Shown in pieces: positions 1 to 9,394 of a stretch of 54,158 nt of DNA. The stretch is from NCBI GenBank assembly GCA_937136415.1, contig CAKZOK010000149.1, positions 1-54,158 on the forward strand, given 5' to 3'. A model generated the notes under the pieces. That model was given only the letters and a program-made list of their open reading frames with translations. It ran no database searches and was not told where the DNA came from. The translations under genes were made by a program, and so were the position numbers. The first letter of the stretch is position 1, and each line of letters starts with the position of its first letter. Source of the stretch: an uncultured Cytophagales bacterium. Its GTDB lineage: Bacteria > Bacteroidota > Bacteroidia > Cytophagales > Bernardetiaceae.

Positions 1-2
1 AA

Positions 3-2531
3 TTATACGCTTATAAATCGTTGTTGTATTTTTATCAAAGTTTTTATCAAAAATCAGTTGATTATTCAGATAAAATACTTCAAAATCCGATTGCATCATT
101 TGATTTAAAGAGTAATGTATATAAAATTAATACAATTACTTATTCAAGATTAAACAATTATGATAAATCATTTTATTATGCTGAAAAATATTTGGAAATA
201 ACAAAAAAAATGTTTGGTGAGGAGCATATAAAATTAGCTAGTATTTATTCTTTGCTTGCAAGTGTTTATAGAGGACAAGGAAATTTGCAGCAATCTTTAG
301 AGTATGCAAAACGCTCAAAAGAGATTTATGAAGCACAAGAAAATGAAATATTCTTGTATGATATTGCTCGTTCTCAACAAGTTATTGCAAATGCTTATCA
401 TAAATTAGAAAAGTATGAAAAAGCACTTTCTAATAGTATAGAAGCAAAAAATAGTTTAGAAAATCTATTTTTAGAAAAAAGATTTTATCTTCTTACTCAA
501 AGCTATACTAACTTAGGAATGATTTATCGAAGTCTGGATAAATATGATTCTACTTATCGATATTATCATTTGGCTTTGGCTGCCGAAAATTCATTACCTC
601 AAAAAAATAGAAGCAAAACAAAAATAGGCAGAATTTATAATAATTTGGGATATGCCTTCGAAATGCAACAAAATTATGATTCTGCTATTTTTTATTATAA
701 AGAATCATTTATTAAAAAAGAAAAAAGTAAGCAAAGTTGGAATAGTGCAAATGTTTTGAATAATTTAGCAAATTGTTTTTTAGCTATTTCAGATTCGAAA
801 AAAGCAGAAGAATATTACAAAAAGTCATTAGAAATAAATGTATTAGGAAAAGAATATGCAGATTTAGAAGTAGCCTTAGATTCATACAAAGGTTTAGCAG
901 CTTTGAGTACTTTTTCATTTCTACAACGCCTTAAATTTTATAAAAAAGCAGATGAAATAATTGATAAAATACGCTCAAGATTGCATACCGACAACGACCA
1001 ATTATCTGTTAGCAAACTGACTACTGAAATTTATGGAAAAGCTCTTTCTGTTTGTTTTGATGCCTCCAAAATAAAAAATATAGAAGAACAAATTTATGAA
1101 GATGCTTTTTATTTTGCTGAAAAAAATCGTGCTTCTTTGCTCCGAAAACAAACACAAGAATCACTTGTTTTGGCTCAAATTCCTAAGGATTTACAAAAAT
1201 TAGATGCTAATTATAGCTCTTTGATTGATTATTATCAACGTGAAATTTTGAAAATTGAAAGTGCAAATCCTAATACAGAAAAACCAAATCCTAAACAGGC
1301 GTATTTTAATCAACAAATAATTGAAACGAGAAACAAACATCAACAGCTCAAAGATGATTTGTCAAACAATTTTAAAAGTTATAAAAATCTTCAAAAATCT
1401 ACTCAATTAGTTACAACCAAAACAATAAAAGAAAACCTAAAAAAAGATGAGCAAATGATTGTTTATCAATGGTTTGAACCTTATTTATTTATTCAAGTAA
1501 TTGGTAAAGACAAACAGTTGTTTTATAGAATAAAACCAGAAAATTTTGAAAAAACAGTTAAGAAATATCGAAATTGTTTGGCAAAAGATTGTAATACAGA
1601 AAAATTTGTAATACAAAGTAATAAACTTTATCAGAGTCTAATTCAGCCCATTGAATCACATATCAAGACAAGTAAAAAATTGATTATTATTCCTGATGCA
1701 ATTTTGCAACAAATTCCATTTTCTGCCTTAGTAAGTACATCAAAAAAAGGGAATGATATATCGTATCAAAACCTTGAATATCCATTATTGAATAATGAGA
1801 TTTCCTTTCATTATTCTTCTTCTCTTTGGGCTTTAGAAAGACAAAACAAAAAACAGAAAAAGGAAGTTGCTTATGAATATGAATTTATAGGGTTTGCTCC
1901 TGCCTTTGATAGCAATGAAGATGAGTCTTTTTTGGCGAGTAGTAGAGGTAATTTGAGTCCTCTTCCATACAGCAAACAAGAAGTAGAAGAAGTGGCAAGT
2001 TTATTTATTTCTCAAAATAAAAAGGCTTTAGCATTTATAAATTCTGAAGCAAATCAAGAAAATTTGAGAAGCTATGCAACCAAAACACGTAGATTGCATC
2101 TAGCTACACATAGTCAGACCTTTACAAAAACACCTTTTAATTCTCATATTTGGTTGTTTGCTAAAGATTCTGTTCAAAGCTCTAAAAACAAACTACAACA
2201 AATTTATGCAAGTGATTTGTATGGAATGTCATTTCCTAATGAATTGGTTGTCTTGAGTAGTTGTCGTTCTGGAGTTGGGCAAGTTGTGGAGGGAGAGGGT
2301 GTAATTACGCTTACTCGTTCGTTTCTAAATGCAGGTACAAAAAATATCATTTTTTCGCTTTGGCAAATAGATGATTTGGCTACAAAAGAACTCATGACAC
2401 ATTTTTATGACTTTGTTTCTGAAGGAAAGAGCTATTCAGAGTCATTGCGTTTGGCAAAACAAAAATTATCCAAATCAGATAAATTTAGAAATCCTTTTTA
2501 TTGGGCAGGAATTTTATTAATTGGAGAATAA
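3..2531 (+). CDS. TPR-CHAT domain protein, 5'-truncated by the window edge
   Basis: The reading frame is already open at base 3, and the codon at 21 is an internal Leu, so the true start lies upstream. The N-terminal half is a run of tetratricopeptide-like helices, with Tyr/Ala/Leu patterns and alternating NLG and YY motifs. A charged helical linker follows, then a C-terminal CHAT domain (caspase HetF-associated with TPRs, a peptidase of the caspase/separase clan) from roughly residue 545. The catalytic pair is visible: His703 in HLATHSQT and Cys754 in VLSSCRSGVGQ, numbering from base 3. The family hallmarks VEGEGVITLTRSFLNAG and SLWQIDD follow. CHAT-TPR proteins act in peptide cleavage linked to signalling, programmed death or defence, with the TPRs as the sensor. 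No candidate substrate gene is adjacent inside the window. The fold assignment is strong; the role is unknown. Confidence 0.88.
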   Translation, partial: LYAYKSLLYFYQSFYQKSVDYSDKILQNPIASFDLKSNVYKINTITYSRLNNYDKSFYYAEKYLEITKKMFGEEHIKLASIYSLLASVYRGQGNLQQSLEYAKRSKEIYEAQENEIFLYDIARSQQVIANAYHKLEKYEKALSNSIEAKNSLENLFLEKRFYLLTQSYTNLGMIYRSLDKYDSTYRYYHLALAAENSLPQKNRSKTKIGRIYNNLGYAFEMQQNYDSAIFYYKESFIKKEKSKQSWNSANVLNNLANCFLAISDSKKAEEYYKKSLEINVLGKEYADLEVALDSYKGLAALSTFSFLQRLKFYKKADEIIDKIRSRLHTDNDQLSVSKLTTEIYGKALSVCFDASKIKNIEEQIYEDAFYFAEKNRASLLRKQTQESLVLAQIPKDLQKLDANYSSLIDYYQREILKIESANPNTEKPNPKQAYFNQQIIETRNKHQQLKDDLSNNFKSYKNLQKSTQLVTTKTIKENLKKDEQMIVYQWFEPYLFIQVIGKDKQLFYRIKPENFEKTVKKYRNCLAKDCNTEKFVIQSNKLYQSLIQPIESHIKTSKKLIIIPDAILQQIPFSALVSTSKKGNDISYQNLEYPLLNNEISFHYSSSLWALERQNKKQKKEVAYEYEFIGFAPAFDSNEDESFLASSRGNLSPLPYSKQEVEEVASLFISQNKKALAFINSEANQENLRSYATKTRRLHLATHSQTFTKTPFNSHIWLFAKDSVQSSKNKLQQIYASDLYGMSFPNELVVLSSCRSGVGQVVEGEGVITLTRSFLNAGTKNIIFSLWQIDDLATKELMTHFYDFVSEGKSYSESLRLAKQKLSKSDKFRNPFYWAGILLIGE

Positions 2532-2689
2532 TAATATTTTTTTTGTTAAAAATATATTTTTTTTGTTTTAAAAGTACATTTTGGCCTGAATTTTTGAATA
2601 CCTTTATCAGTTGTAAAGACTATTGCTTTTCAAACAAAATATACATTATCTTCACTAAATTTAACTATCACTTAATCATATCAAATCTT

Positions 2690-3850
2690 ATGAAAACTGA
2701 TTTACTCAAAGCCTCATTTTATCAAAATTCTATACCTATTTTTATTATTTTATTGTTTGTAATTTCTGCCTGTTCTTCTGGAAAAAAGGCATTACAAAAA
2801 GGAGATTATTATGAAGCAACTTTAAAGGCTGTCGAAAGGCTGCGTCAAAGTCCAAATAATAAAAAAGCACGTCATACGCTTGGAGAGGCTTATTATAGAG
2901 CTGTTGAAGAAAATTTGAGAACAACTCGCACGTTAGATACCAAAATAAATCCTCTCAACTGGGCAAAAATAGTTGAAAGTTATGGAAGGATTAATAAGAT
3001 GGGAAATGAAATTCGTCGTAGCCCTGCTGCTTTGCAAATTATCAAAAACCCAACAAGTTATTTGTCAGAAGAAATTAAGGCAAAAAATAAAGCTGCTGAG
3101 GCTTTTTATAATGAGGGAGTAAAGGCGATGGCACTCAAAACGAGAGAAAGTGCAAAAAGAGCCTATTTGCATTTTATAAAAGCAGACCAATGGGTAAAAG
3201 GCTATAAAGATGTGGCTACTCAAATTCCGAATGCAAAAGATGCAGCTACTTTAAAGGTATTGGTTCAGCCTATTCAAGTTCCTAATTCGTTTAGTTTGGA
3301 AAGAGATTTTGTACAAAATCAGGTGATGGAATTTTTGAATACAAATCGTAGAATGAATGAATTTGTAGCTTTTTATTTGTCGTGGGAAACGCCTAATTAT
3401 TGTTGTGCTGACCAGTTTTTGATGATGAGTTTTGATGAATTTACGGTTGGGCAAATACTTCAAAAAGAAAAAACAACAACAGCAATAGATAGTGTTAGGC
3501 GCAGTATTCGTCTTGACGATGGCACTTCAAAAACGATTACAGATGCTGTAAAGGCTGATTATACGCATCACGAGCAATATGTAGTTTCGAATGGTGTTTT
3601 AGATGTGCGAGTAATTGATGCCAAAACAAATCAAGTTTTGATGCAAGACAAATATCCAGGGGAATTTGTTTGGAGAAATGAATGGGGAACATATCAAGGC
3701 GATAAACGTGCTTTGGATAGTAAGCAAAAGAAGGAAATCAAAGTTCGTCCTGTTGCACCACCACCAGCACAAGATTTGTTTGTTGAGTTGTGTAAGCCTA
3801 TTTATGACCAACTAACAGAAAATATCAAACGTTTTTATAGAAAATATTAG
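2690..3850 (+). CDS. TPR-like outer-membrane lipoprotein of unknown function (386 aa)
   Basis: The start is placed at the ATG at 2690. The frame is open further upstream, but that part is low-complexity and lacks a signal, whereas the 2690 start gives a hydrophobic leader and a lipobox (VISAC, Cys28). The mature N-terminus has an AL-x-x-G-D-YYEA-x-L-K-A repeat typical of a TPR helix pair, followed by a second helical pair. The rest is a mixed alpha/beta region with no motif I recognise. It ends in a Pro-rich segment (RPVAPPPAQD) and a basic helix. It lies about 160 bases after the CHAT gene, on the same strand, with its own terminator just downstream. It is probably a periplasmic-facing lipoprotein; no function is proposed. 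Confidence 0.75.
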   Translation: MKTDLLKASFYQNSIPIFIILLFVISACSSGKKALQKGDYYEATLKAVERLRQSPNNKKARHTLGEAYYRAVEENLRTTRTLDTKINPLNWAKIVESYGRINKMGNEIRRSPAALQIIKNPTSYLSEEIKAKNKAAEAFYNEGVKAMALKTRESAKRAYLHFIKADQWVKGYKDVATQIPNAKDAATLKVLVQPIQVPNSFSLERDFVQNQVMEFLNTNRRMNEFVAFYLSWETPNYCCADQFLMMSFDEFTVGQILQKEKTTTAIDSVRRSIRLDDGTSKTITDAVKADYTHHEQYVVSNGVLDVRVIDAKTNQVLMQDKYPGEFVWRNEWGTYQGDKRALDSKQKKEIKVRPVAPPPAQDLFVELCKPIYDQLTENIKRFYRKY

Positions 3851-3911
3851 AACATTGTAAATTCTGTTTTTTTAAAAAAGAAATAGAAATAAAATTAGTT
3901 GTTCTGTAAAG

Positions 3912-3950
3912 AAAACTCATCTGTTTTGATAAAGCAGATGAGTTTTTTTT
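3912..3950 (+). terminator. Intrinsic terminator between convergent genes
   Basis: A perfect 12-bp stem (AAAACTCATCTG at 3912-3923 with CAGATGAGTTTT at 3935-3946) and an 11-nt loop are followed by a continued T run on the plus strand. On the minus strand the stem is followed by TTTTC, so it may also stop the opposing gene that ends at 3950. Confidence 0.8.
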
Positions 3951-4399
3951 TAGTTTAAAAGTTCACTTTCTTCATAACCATCTCTTTTGTCTAATTCTCT
4001 AAAATAAAATACGATTGTTGCGTTGGGAGATATTTTGAGTTCGCAATAGCCTTCTATTTGCATTGTTTCTAATACTTTTTTTGATTCTTTGAGGTTGAGA
4101 TTTGTCTTCATGGCGAGTTCAGTGGGTGTTAGGTGTCCACCATTTTGAGAAGCTACTTGTAGTATTTGTTGTTCGTATTTGTTCATCAAAAATTTTCGTT
4201 CACCAATTTTAGAACTTCTCCAAAGTAAAATTCCTGTTATTAATGGCACTACTCCTAATATAAACCCTCCTAAAATAGTGTCAGCTTTTTCTGGTTCGTC
4301 TGTGAAGAGAGCAAAGAAAATAACAGATGTAAAAGTTACACCCATTATTGAGAGTAATATTCCGACTGTTTTTCCGAATTGATATTTAAGTGTTTGCAT
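3950..4399 (-). CDS. Small membrane protein with cytoplasmic winged-helix-like tail (149 aa)
   Basis: Two hydrophobic segments (about residues 11-32 and 41-60) are separated by a short acidic loop (TDEPEKAD). The soluble C-terminal half reads like a winged helix-turn-helix: a helix starting NKYEQQILQVA, then HLTPTELAMKTNLNLKESKKVLETM, then a beta wing (GYCELKI ... ATIVFYF). This resembles membrane-anchored DNA-binding-type modules seen in short Bacteroidota proteins of unknown function. No extracytoplasmic sensor domain is present. The gene stands alone and converges with the lipoprotein gene to its left. DNA binding is an inference from the fold pattern, and the domain could equally bind protein. 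Confidence 0.65.
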   Translation of the reverse strand: MQTLKYQFGKTVGILLSIMGVTFTSVIFFALFTDEPEKADTILGGFILGVVPLITGILLWRSSKIGERKFLMNKYEQQILQVASQNGGHLTPTELAMKTNLNLKESKKVLETMQIEGYCELKISPNATIVFYFRELDKRDGYEESELLN

Positions 4400-4733
4400 A
4401 AAGTGATATGTTTTTTTTGGTGTGAAATTTTATGTTCTACTTTGGTTTTATTTATTGAATATACACTTTTTTAAGAATTTATGCAATTCATTTACTTGTG
4501 ATTAATTTGTAGAGTTTTTTTTGTTAAAGCAAAGATTTTGTTTTTTGAAATGATATTTTTTTAGAATTAAAGTTGGTAAAAATTGAATTAACAAGTTTTT
4601 TATTTTGTTAAGAAGTTGGAATTTAGGAAAAAAATGCACAACTTATATGACCAAATTAAAAATAGAAACTACTACATAAAATAATTTGATTTAATACTTT
4701 AATCTTTTAACTTATTCTATAATTTTTACAAAA
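4400..4733. other. Gene-free divergent intergenic region
   Basis: These 334 very AT-rich bases lie between the divergent small membrane protein and the large T9SS-exported protein. They must carry both promoters. I found no full TTTG/TAnnTTTG pair with good spacing, no hairpin of note and no credible small gene. Confidence 0.6.
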
Positions 4734-7700
4734 ATGAACATACATTTAACCCTAAAAAATCCGACAATTTGGATACAGCAGGCTCTAAAAACGGGCTGGA
4801 CTATTATTTTATTTATTGCGCTATGGCTAATTTCACTTACCGTTTGGGCGCAGCCTCAATATGGTTTTACGGCTGTTAGTGGAGCATTTACACCTATTTC
4901 TGGAGGGACTTCTGCTGCTATTGATGATGATGATGCTCTTTCAACAGCTATCCCTATTGGTTTTACTTTTACTTATGATGGAATAGCTTATACTCAAATA
5001 AAGGCATCATCTAATGGTTGGATGACTTTTAATACTGGAGCAACAGCAACAGCATTAACTAATGATTTAGATAATTCTGCTGCTGCTATTCGTCCGTTAT
5101 TAGCACCTCTTTGGGATGATTTGGCAGGAACAACAAGTCAAGGTTCATATATCACAACAGGTGCAGCAGGTAGCCGTGTATTTACTATGGAATGGCTAAA
5201 TTGGGAATGGAATTTTGGTGCTATTGGTCCTGTTGTTTCATTTCAAGTTAAGTTGTATGAAGCTACAGGAGTGATAGAATATATTTATCGTCAAGATGTT
5301 AACTCTATAAATGGTACAGGATCTGCATCTATTGGACTCACTACTGCAACTACAGGAGTGAATTCATTTATATCCTTAAATGATGCTAGTGCTGCTCCTA
5401 CAACAAGCTCTACAGTAGAAACGATAAATATTTCTACTAAACCAGCAACAGGTCAAATCTATCGTTGGTCGCCTACTTTTACACCTGTAAAAATATTATC
5501 CCCTGCTGATGATGCAACTGGTGTAGCATTGAATGGTAATCTTTCAGTAAGCTTTGCATATCCTGCAACCCCTCCTACTATTGGAACAGGAACTATTGAA
5601 CTAAGAAAAACAACAGGTGGTGCATTAGTAGAAAGTTTTGTATTACCTTCTGCTCGTGTAACTATTTCTGGAAATAGTGCCGTGATTGACCCTACTAATC
5701 CATTGGAATGTAATACAGAGTATTATCTAATAGTTCCTGCTACTGCTATTGGTGGAGTAGGGTTTAGTGGAATTACTGCTGCTACGGATTGGTCATTTAC
5801 AACTGGTGCGCCTGTGGGTTCACCTGCTAATGTTACTACTCTGTTAGATGAAGATTTTGGTACTGCTGCTGGTTCTACTCCTCCTACTGGCTGGGCTAAT
5901 AATACGATAGGAGGGGCTGTAACAGATGTTTGGAGGTTTGATAATCCAGAGCCTCGCACAACTACTGGCTTTACTGCTCCTTTTGCTATTTTTGATAGTG
6001 ATAATTATAGTGGAGCAGCTCCTACTCCTGCAGTTGAAAATGTAGCTTTGGAAACTCCTGCGTTTGATGCTAGTGTAGTAGGACAAATATATACTTTATC
6101 ATTCAATCATTCTTTTAGAGATTTTTTAGGAAATGAGTATTTTGTAGAAGTCTTTAATGGTACAACTTGGACTACTGTTTTGACAGGTGATACTGATGTG
6201 GGTTATACCTCTTTTACCAGTACAGCTACTCCTGTTAGTATCAATATTACCACTGCTACTGGAGGAAATGCTGCTGCAAAAGCTAGATTTAGGTGGACAG
6301 GTGACTGGTCTTATTATTGGATAGTAGATGATGTGAAAATTACGAGTTCTACAACTGAATTACCTTTAGCTGCTACTTTCACCCCTACAAATGGAGCAAC
6401 AAATGTAGCTCAAAATTCAGACTTAGTACTTAATTTTCCTTATCCAGTAAATGTAGGAATAGGTAACATAGAAATTGTAAATGCTACAACTAATGCAGTA
6501 TTAGAAACAATTCCAGTAGCAGATGCACGAGTAGATTATTCTACTGTTGGACAAGTAACAATAGACCCTTCAATTGATTTTCCTAGTGCTGCTCTAATTG
6601 CTGTTCGTTTCCCTACTGGTGCATTTCAATCTTGTAATAATATTGATATAGCTGGAATTACTAACACAACAGATTGGCGTTTTACAGTCATAGATGTATG
6701 TACAACACTTACCATTGATGCAGGAGCTAATCAAACAAATATAGTATCTGGTTCAGATGTTACCCTAGCTGGTGTGGCTGCAACAGGTGGTTCGGGTACT
6801 TATACGTATGCATGGACTCCTGCAGCAGGTTTAAGTGATCCGACGATTCTCAATCCTGTTTTTGTTGGTTTTACTACCACAACTACTTTTACACTTACAG
6901 TAACAGATACAGGAACAAGCTGTGTTAAATCAGATAATGTATCTATCTCTGTTGCTGCACCAACTGGTGGTGGTGGAGGTGGTGGAAACACTTCTCCTGT
7001 AACAGCTCCTTTTTTGAGGCTTACAAGTACAGGCTCTACAACAATGACTTTAGATTGGACAGGTGGTAGCAATGCTGAAAGATATACTGTATTTCGTAAA
7101 GGAGGTACTTCTGCCAATTTTGTAAGAGTGAGTAGTATAGCTGCTGGTGTTTCTACATTTTTGGATTCTTTATTGATACCAAATACAAGATATTCTTATT
7201 ATCTACAAGCTATAAGAAGTGGAAGAACAGCAAATTCTAATACTGTTTCTGATTATACTTATCCATCTGTGCCTACGGTGGTAAGTTTCCAAAATGCTTG
7301 TTTAGGAACTGGCGCACAGCTTTTAGTTGGTGGAAGCTCTGGAATATATAATGTATATTCTGACCAAACAGGTGGAACAGCAGTAGCAACAGGAGATTCG
7401 ACAGGAGTAATCAACACACCAACATTTGGAGATGCAACAACATTTTATGTGTCTGCTATTGGTACTCGTTATGAAAGTACACCTCGTGTGGCTGTTAGTG
7501 TAATTACTAGACCATTACCAACAGCAACAATGTTAGGAGCTGATTTGCAAGAATCTTGTCTAGATAGTCTAACTATTATGGCTGAAGCTGTAGATGGAGC
7601 AACTTATACTTGGTATTCTGTTAATGTTCCGATAGCTACAACTTCTACTCCGATGTACACAGTTAATCGCAGTGGGGTTTATTCTGTTCTTGTCAATAAA

Positions 7701-8711
7701 GATGGGTGTGTAGCTCGTTCAAGTACAATTCGTGTGCGTGTAAACAGAACATCACCAGCTCAAATTATAGGGCGTGCTACTCGTGAGTTTTGTGAAGCTG
7801 GAATGCTTGAAGCAGTTCAAACAGAAGGCGCAACTTATGAATGGCAATTAAATAATGTAGTTGTAGGCACTGGAAGCTCTTTGGAAGTTACTCAGTCTGG
7901 AAATTATACAGTAATGGTAACAAGTAGCTTAGGTTGTCTTCTTACTTCCACTCCTGTAAGTGTAACAGTAATTAATGTTCCTCAATTAAATTTACAATCT
8001 TCTGCATCTGATTTTTGTGAAGGTGAAGAAGGAGTAGAACTTTCTGTAAATTCAGTAAATGGGGCTACTTATGAATGGTTGAGAAATGGAAGAAGAATCC
8101 GTACAACTACTTCTCCTTCATTGCAAGTAAATGTAGGCGCAGAATATAGAGTGCGTGTAATTTTGAATGGAAATTGTTCGAGAACATCTGACCCAATTAC
8201 AATTATTCGTAATGCTGCTCCTGTTGCAAGAGTAAGAGTATATGGAGATAGTATAAAAGTAATTTATACAGGAGATATAACTCTTACAAATGTTACTTGG
8301 ACAAAAGATGGTGCGCCATTTTCTGCCAATACACAAGCATTTGTGCCTACCGAATCGGGGCTTTATGTAGCAACTGTTACTTATTCAACAGGCTGTCAAG
8401 TGGTTTCTTCAGGCATTAATTACATCAAACGTCCAGATATTGTCATTGTGGGTGAAGAAGAAGTAGAAGCTCTTGGTTTTATGCTTTTTCCTAATCCAAC
8501 TACAAGTAAAGTAAATCTAAATTTTGGAGATGCCTTCAAAGGAGATATTACGCTTACACTTACTGATGCAATCGGTCGTACTATCCAAGTAACAAAAGTA
8601 AAAGCATCTGAAAATGCGACCATTGACCTCTCTAATGTAGCAAATGGTAATTATATGCTTACTATTGCTTCAAAAGATAAAATAGTTATCCGTAAAATTA
8701 TTCGTGAATAA
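4734..8711 (+). CDS. Large T9SS-exported multidomain surface protein (1325 aa)
   Basis: A signal peptide (hydrophobic core about residues 22-38, cleavage after VWA) is followed by a chain of extracellular beta modules. There is an N-terminal domain (about 46-245) with the SNGWMTFNTG and APLWDDL motifs common in Bacteroidota surface proteins. Next are an SbsA-like Ig domain (about 252-356), a MAM/cleaved-adhesin-like lectin fold (about 368-539, ending WSYYWIVDDVKI), a second SbsA-like Ig domain (543-650) and a PKD-like domain (655-745). A seven-glycine linker, a fibronectin III domain (about 757-845) and several Ig-like repeats follow. The last 80 residues form a type A T9SS sorting domain (FMLFPNP near 1250, then a GxI.LTLTDAIGR motif and a terminal KIIRE). 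It is probably anchored on or released at the cell surface for adhesion or gliding. The ligand is unknown. It is a single-gene unit with its own terminator. Confidence 0.88.
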   Translation: MNIHLTLKNPTIWIQQALKTGWTIILFIALWLISLTVWAQPQYGFTAVSGAFTPISGGTSAAIDDDDALSTAIPIGFTFTYDGIAYTQIKASSNGWMTFNTGATATALTNDLDNSAAAIRPLLAPLWDDLAGTTSQGSYITTGAAGSRVFTMEWLNWEWNFGAIGPVVSFQVKLYEATGVIEYIYRQDVNSINGTGSASIGLTTATTGVNSFISLNDASAAPTTSSTVETINISTKPATGQIYRWSPTFTPVKILSPADDATGVALNGNLSVSFAYPATPPTIGTGTIELRKTTGGALVESFVLPSARVTISGNSAVIDPTNPLECNTEYYLIVPATAIGGVGFSGITAATDWSFTTGAPVGSPANVTTLLDEDFGTAAGSTPPTGWANNTIGGAVTDVWRFDNPEPRTTTGFTAPFAIFDSDNYSGAAPTPAVENVALETPAFDASVVGQIYTLSFNHSFRDFLGNEYFVEVFNGTTWTTVLTGDTDVGYTSFTSTATPVSINITTATGGNAAAKARFRWTGDWSYYWIVDDVKITSSTTELPLAATFTPTNGATNVAQNSDLVLNFPYPVNVGIGNIEIVNATTNAVLETIPVADARVDYSTVGQVTIDPSIDFPSAALIAVRFPTGAFQSCNNIDIAGITNTTDWRFTVIDVCTTLTIDAGANQTNIVSGSDVTLAGVAATGGSGTYTYAWTPAAGLSDPTILNPVFVGFTTTTTFTLTVTDTGTSCVKSDNVSISVAAPTGGGGGGGNTSPVTAPFLRLTSTGSTTMTLDWTGGSNAERYTVFRKGGTSANFVRVSSIAAGVSTFLDSLLIPNTRYSYYLQAIRSGRTANSNTVSDYTYPSVPTVVSFQNACLGTGAQLLVGGSSGIYNVYSDQTGGTAVATGDSTGVINTPTFGDATTFYVSAIGTRYESTPRVAVSVITRPLPTATMLGADLQESCLDSLTIMAEAVDGATYTWYSVNVPIATTSTPMYTVNRSGVYSVLVNKDGCVARSSTIRVRVNRTSPAQIIGRATREFCEAGMLEAVQTEGATYEWQLNNVVVGTGSSLEVTQSGNYTVMVTSSLGCLLTSTPVSVTVINVPQLNLQSSASDFCEGEEGVELSVNSVNGATYEWLRNGRRIRTTTSPSLQVNVGAEYRVRVILNGNCSRTSDPITIIRNAAPVARVRVYGDSIKVIYTGDITLTNVTWTKDGAPFSANTQAFVPTESGLYVATVTYSTGCQVVSSGINYIKRPDIVIVGEEEVEALGFMLFPNPTTSKVNLNFGDAFKGDITLTLTDAIGRTIQVTKVKASENATIDLSNVANGNYMLTIASKDKIVIRKIIRE

Positions 8712-8761
8712 TTTTTGATAAATTAAATCAATGAATTAAAAATTGATTTAATTATATAATG

Positions 8762-8810
8762 AAAGGCTATATACTTCTAATTTTTTTAGAAATATATAGC
8801 CTTTTTTGTT
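8762..8810 (+). terminator. Intrinsic terminator of the T9SS-exported protein gene
   Basis: A 12-bp stem (AAAGGCTATATA at 8762-8773 with TATATAGCCTTT at 8793-8804) contains an inner TTCTAA/TTAGAA stem and is followed by a T-rich tail. It lies 50 bases after the stop codon. Confidence 0.85.
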
Positions 8811-8852
8811 TTTTATTAAGCATATCAAATTTCAAAGCATGTTTCATATTAC

Positions 8853-8971
8853 TAGACATTTTCTAAAATTAAAAAATTGGTTTTACTATTTTTGATATCG
8901 AAAATAGCAAGTAGTTGTAATTCCTGACTCCCTTCGGAGAAACTAAGAGAGGTCAAAAACCAAAATGTCTA
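8853..8971. repeat. Imperfect inverted repeat, left palindrome
   Basis: TAGACATTTT at 8853-8862 pairs perfectly with AAAATGTCTA at 8962-8971. Just inside, TTGGTTTT pairs with the AAAACCAA that overlaps the right arm. It overlaps the start of the next palindrome by three bases. It could be a degenerate miniature element. Confidence 0.55.
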
Positions 8972-9067
8972 TACTCAAGATGTATGAGTTTTGGAAAGCA
9001 GCTTTTTTAAAAAATGACCTTCATATAAACCCTAAGGGTTTCCAAAACTGGTTTTTATTGAGTATAG
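8969..9067. repeat. Long inverted repeat, right palindrome
   Basis: CTATACTCAA at 8969-8978 pairs perfectly with TTGAGTATAG at 9058-9067. A second perfect 10-bp pair lies inside it: GTTTTGGAAA at 8988-8997 with TTTCCAAAAC at 9039-9048. Both strands could form a hairpin of about 99 nt. This resembles a MITE or a folded RNA more than a terminator, because no T run follows. Confidence 0.6.
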
Positions 9068-9394
9068 TAGTAAGTAAAAATGCAAAATTAACCTTGCTTA
9101 ATCTTGTATTTTAAATTGCTCTGTACTGAAAGTCTGACCAGTTTAAAATAAGTATTTAAGGATTTGGAAAGGCTTATTTTGCCCAAGCCTGCATCTTTAG
9201 CTCTGACTTAGACAAAATACCAGATACATTTTTAGGTATAAATAATTAAGTTCAACTACGTACATAAAAAATACATCTAATAAAAAAACAATTTTACCGA
9301 AATAAAGTAGCCATCAAACAATTTTGTCTTATTTTTTGTATATTACTTTTTGTTAATAAACAAATACAATTTTTTAATTTAAAATTTAGCTCTA

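Larger units (their letters stand above)
8812..9394. other. Gene-free region with nested inverted repeats
   Basis: No credible coding frame is present. The first 260 bases contain two adjacent imperfect palindromes, listed as repeats below. The stretch 9120-9240 has weaker inverted pieces (AGGCTT/AAGCCT and TATTTTG/CAAAATA). The last 100 bases must hold the promoter of the propeller-phosphatase gene at 9395, but no clean TAnnTTTG element was found. Confidence 0.6.

Noticed and set aside
2501..2689. Upstream extension of the TPR-like lipoprotein
   Set aside because: It would place a low-complexity Phe/Ile-rich region before the clean lipoprotein leader that starts at 2690.
6800..7117. Pro/Val-rich frame opposite the T9SS-exported protein
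   Set aside because: It mirrors the Thr/Gly-rich sense codons and the seven-Gly linker; no start context of its own.
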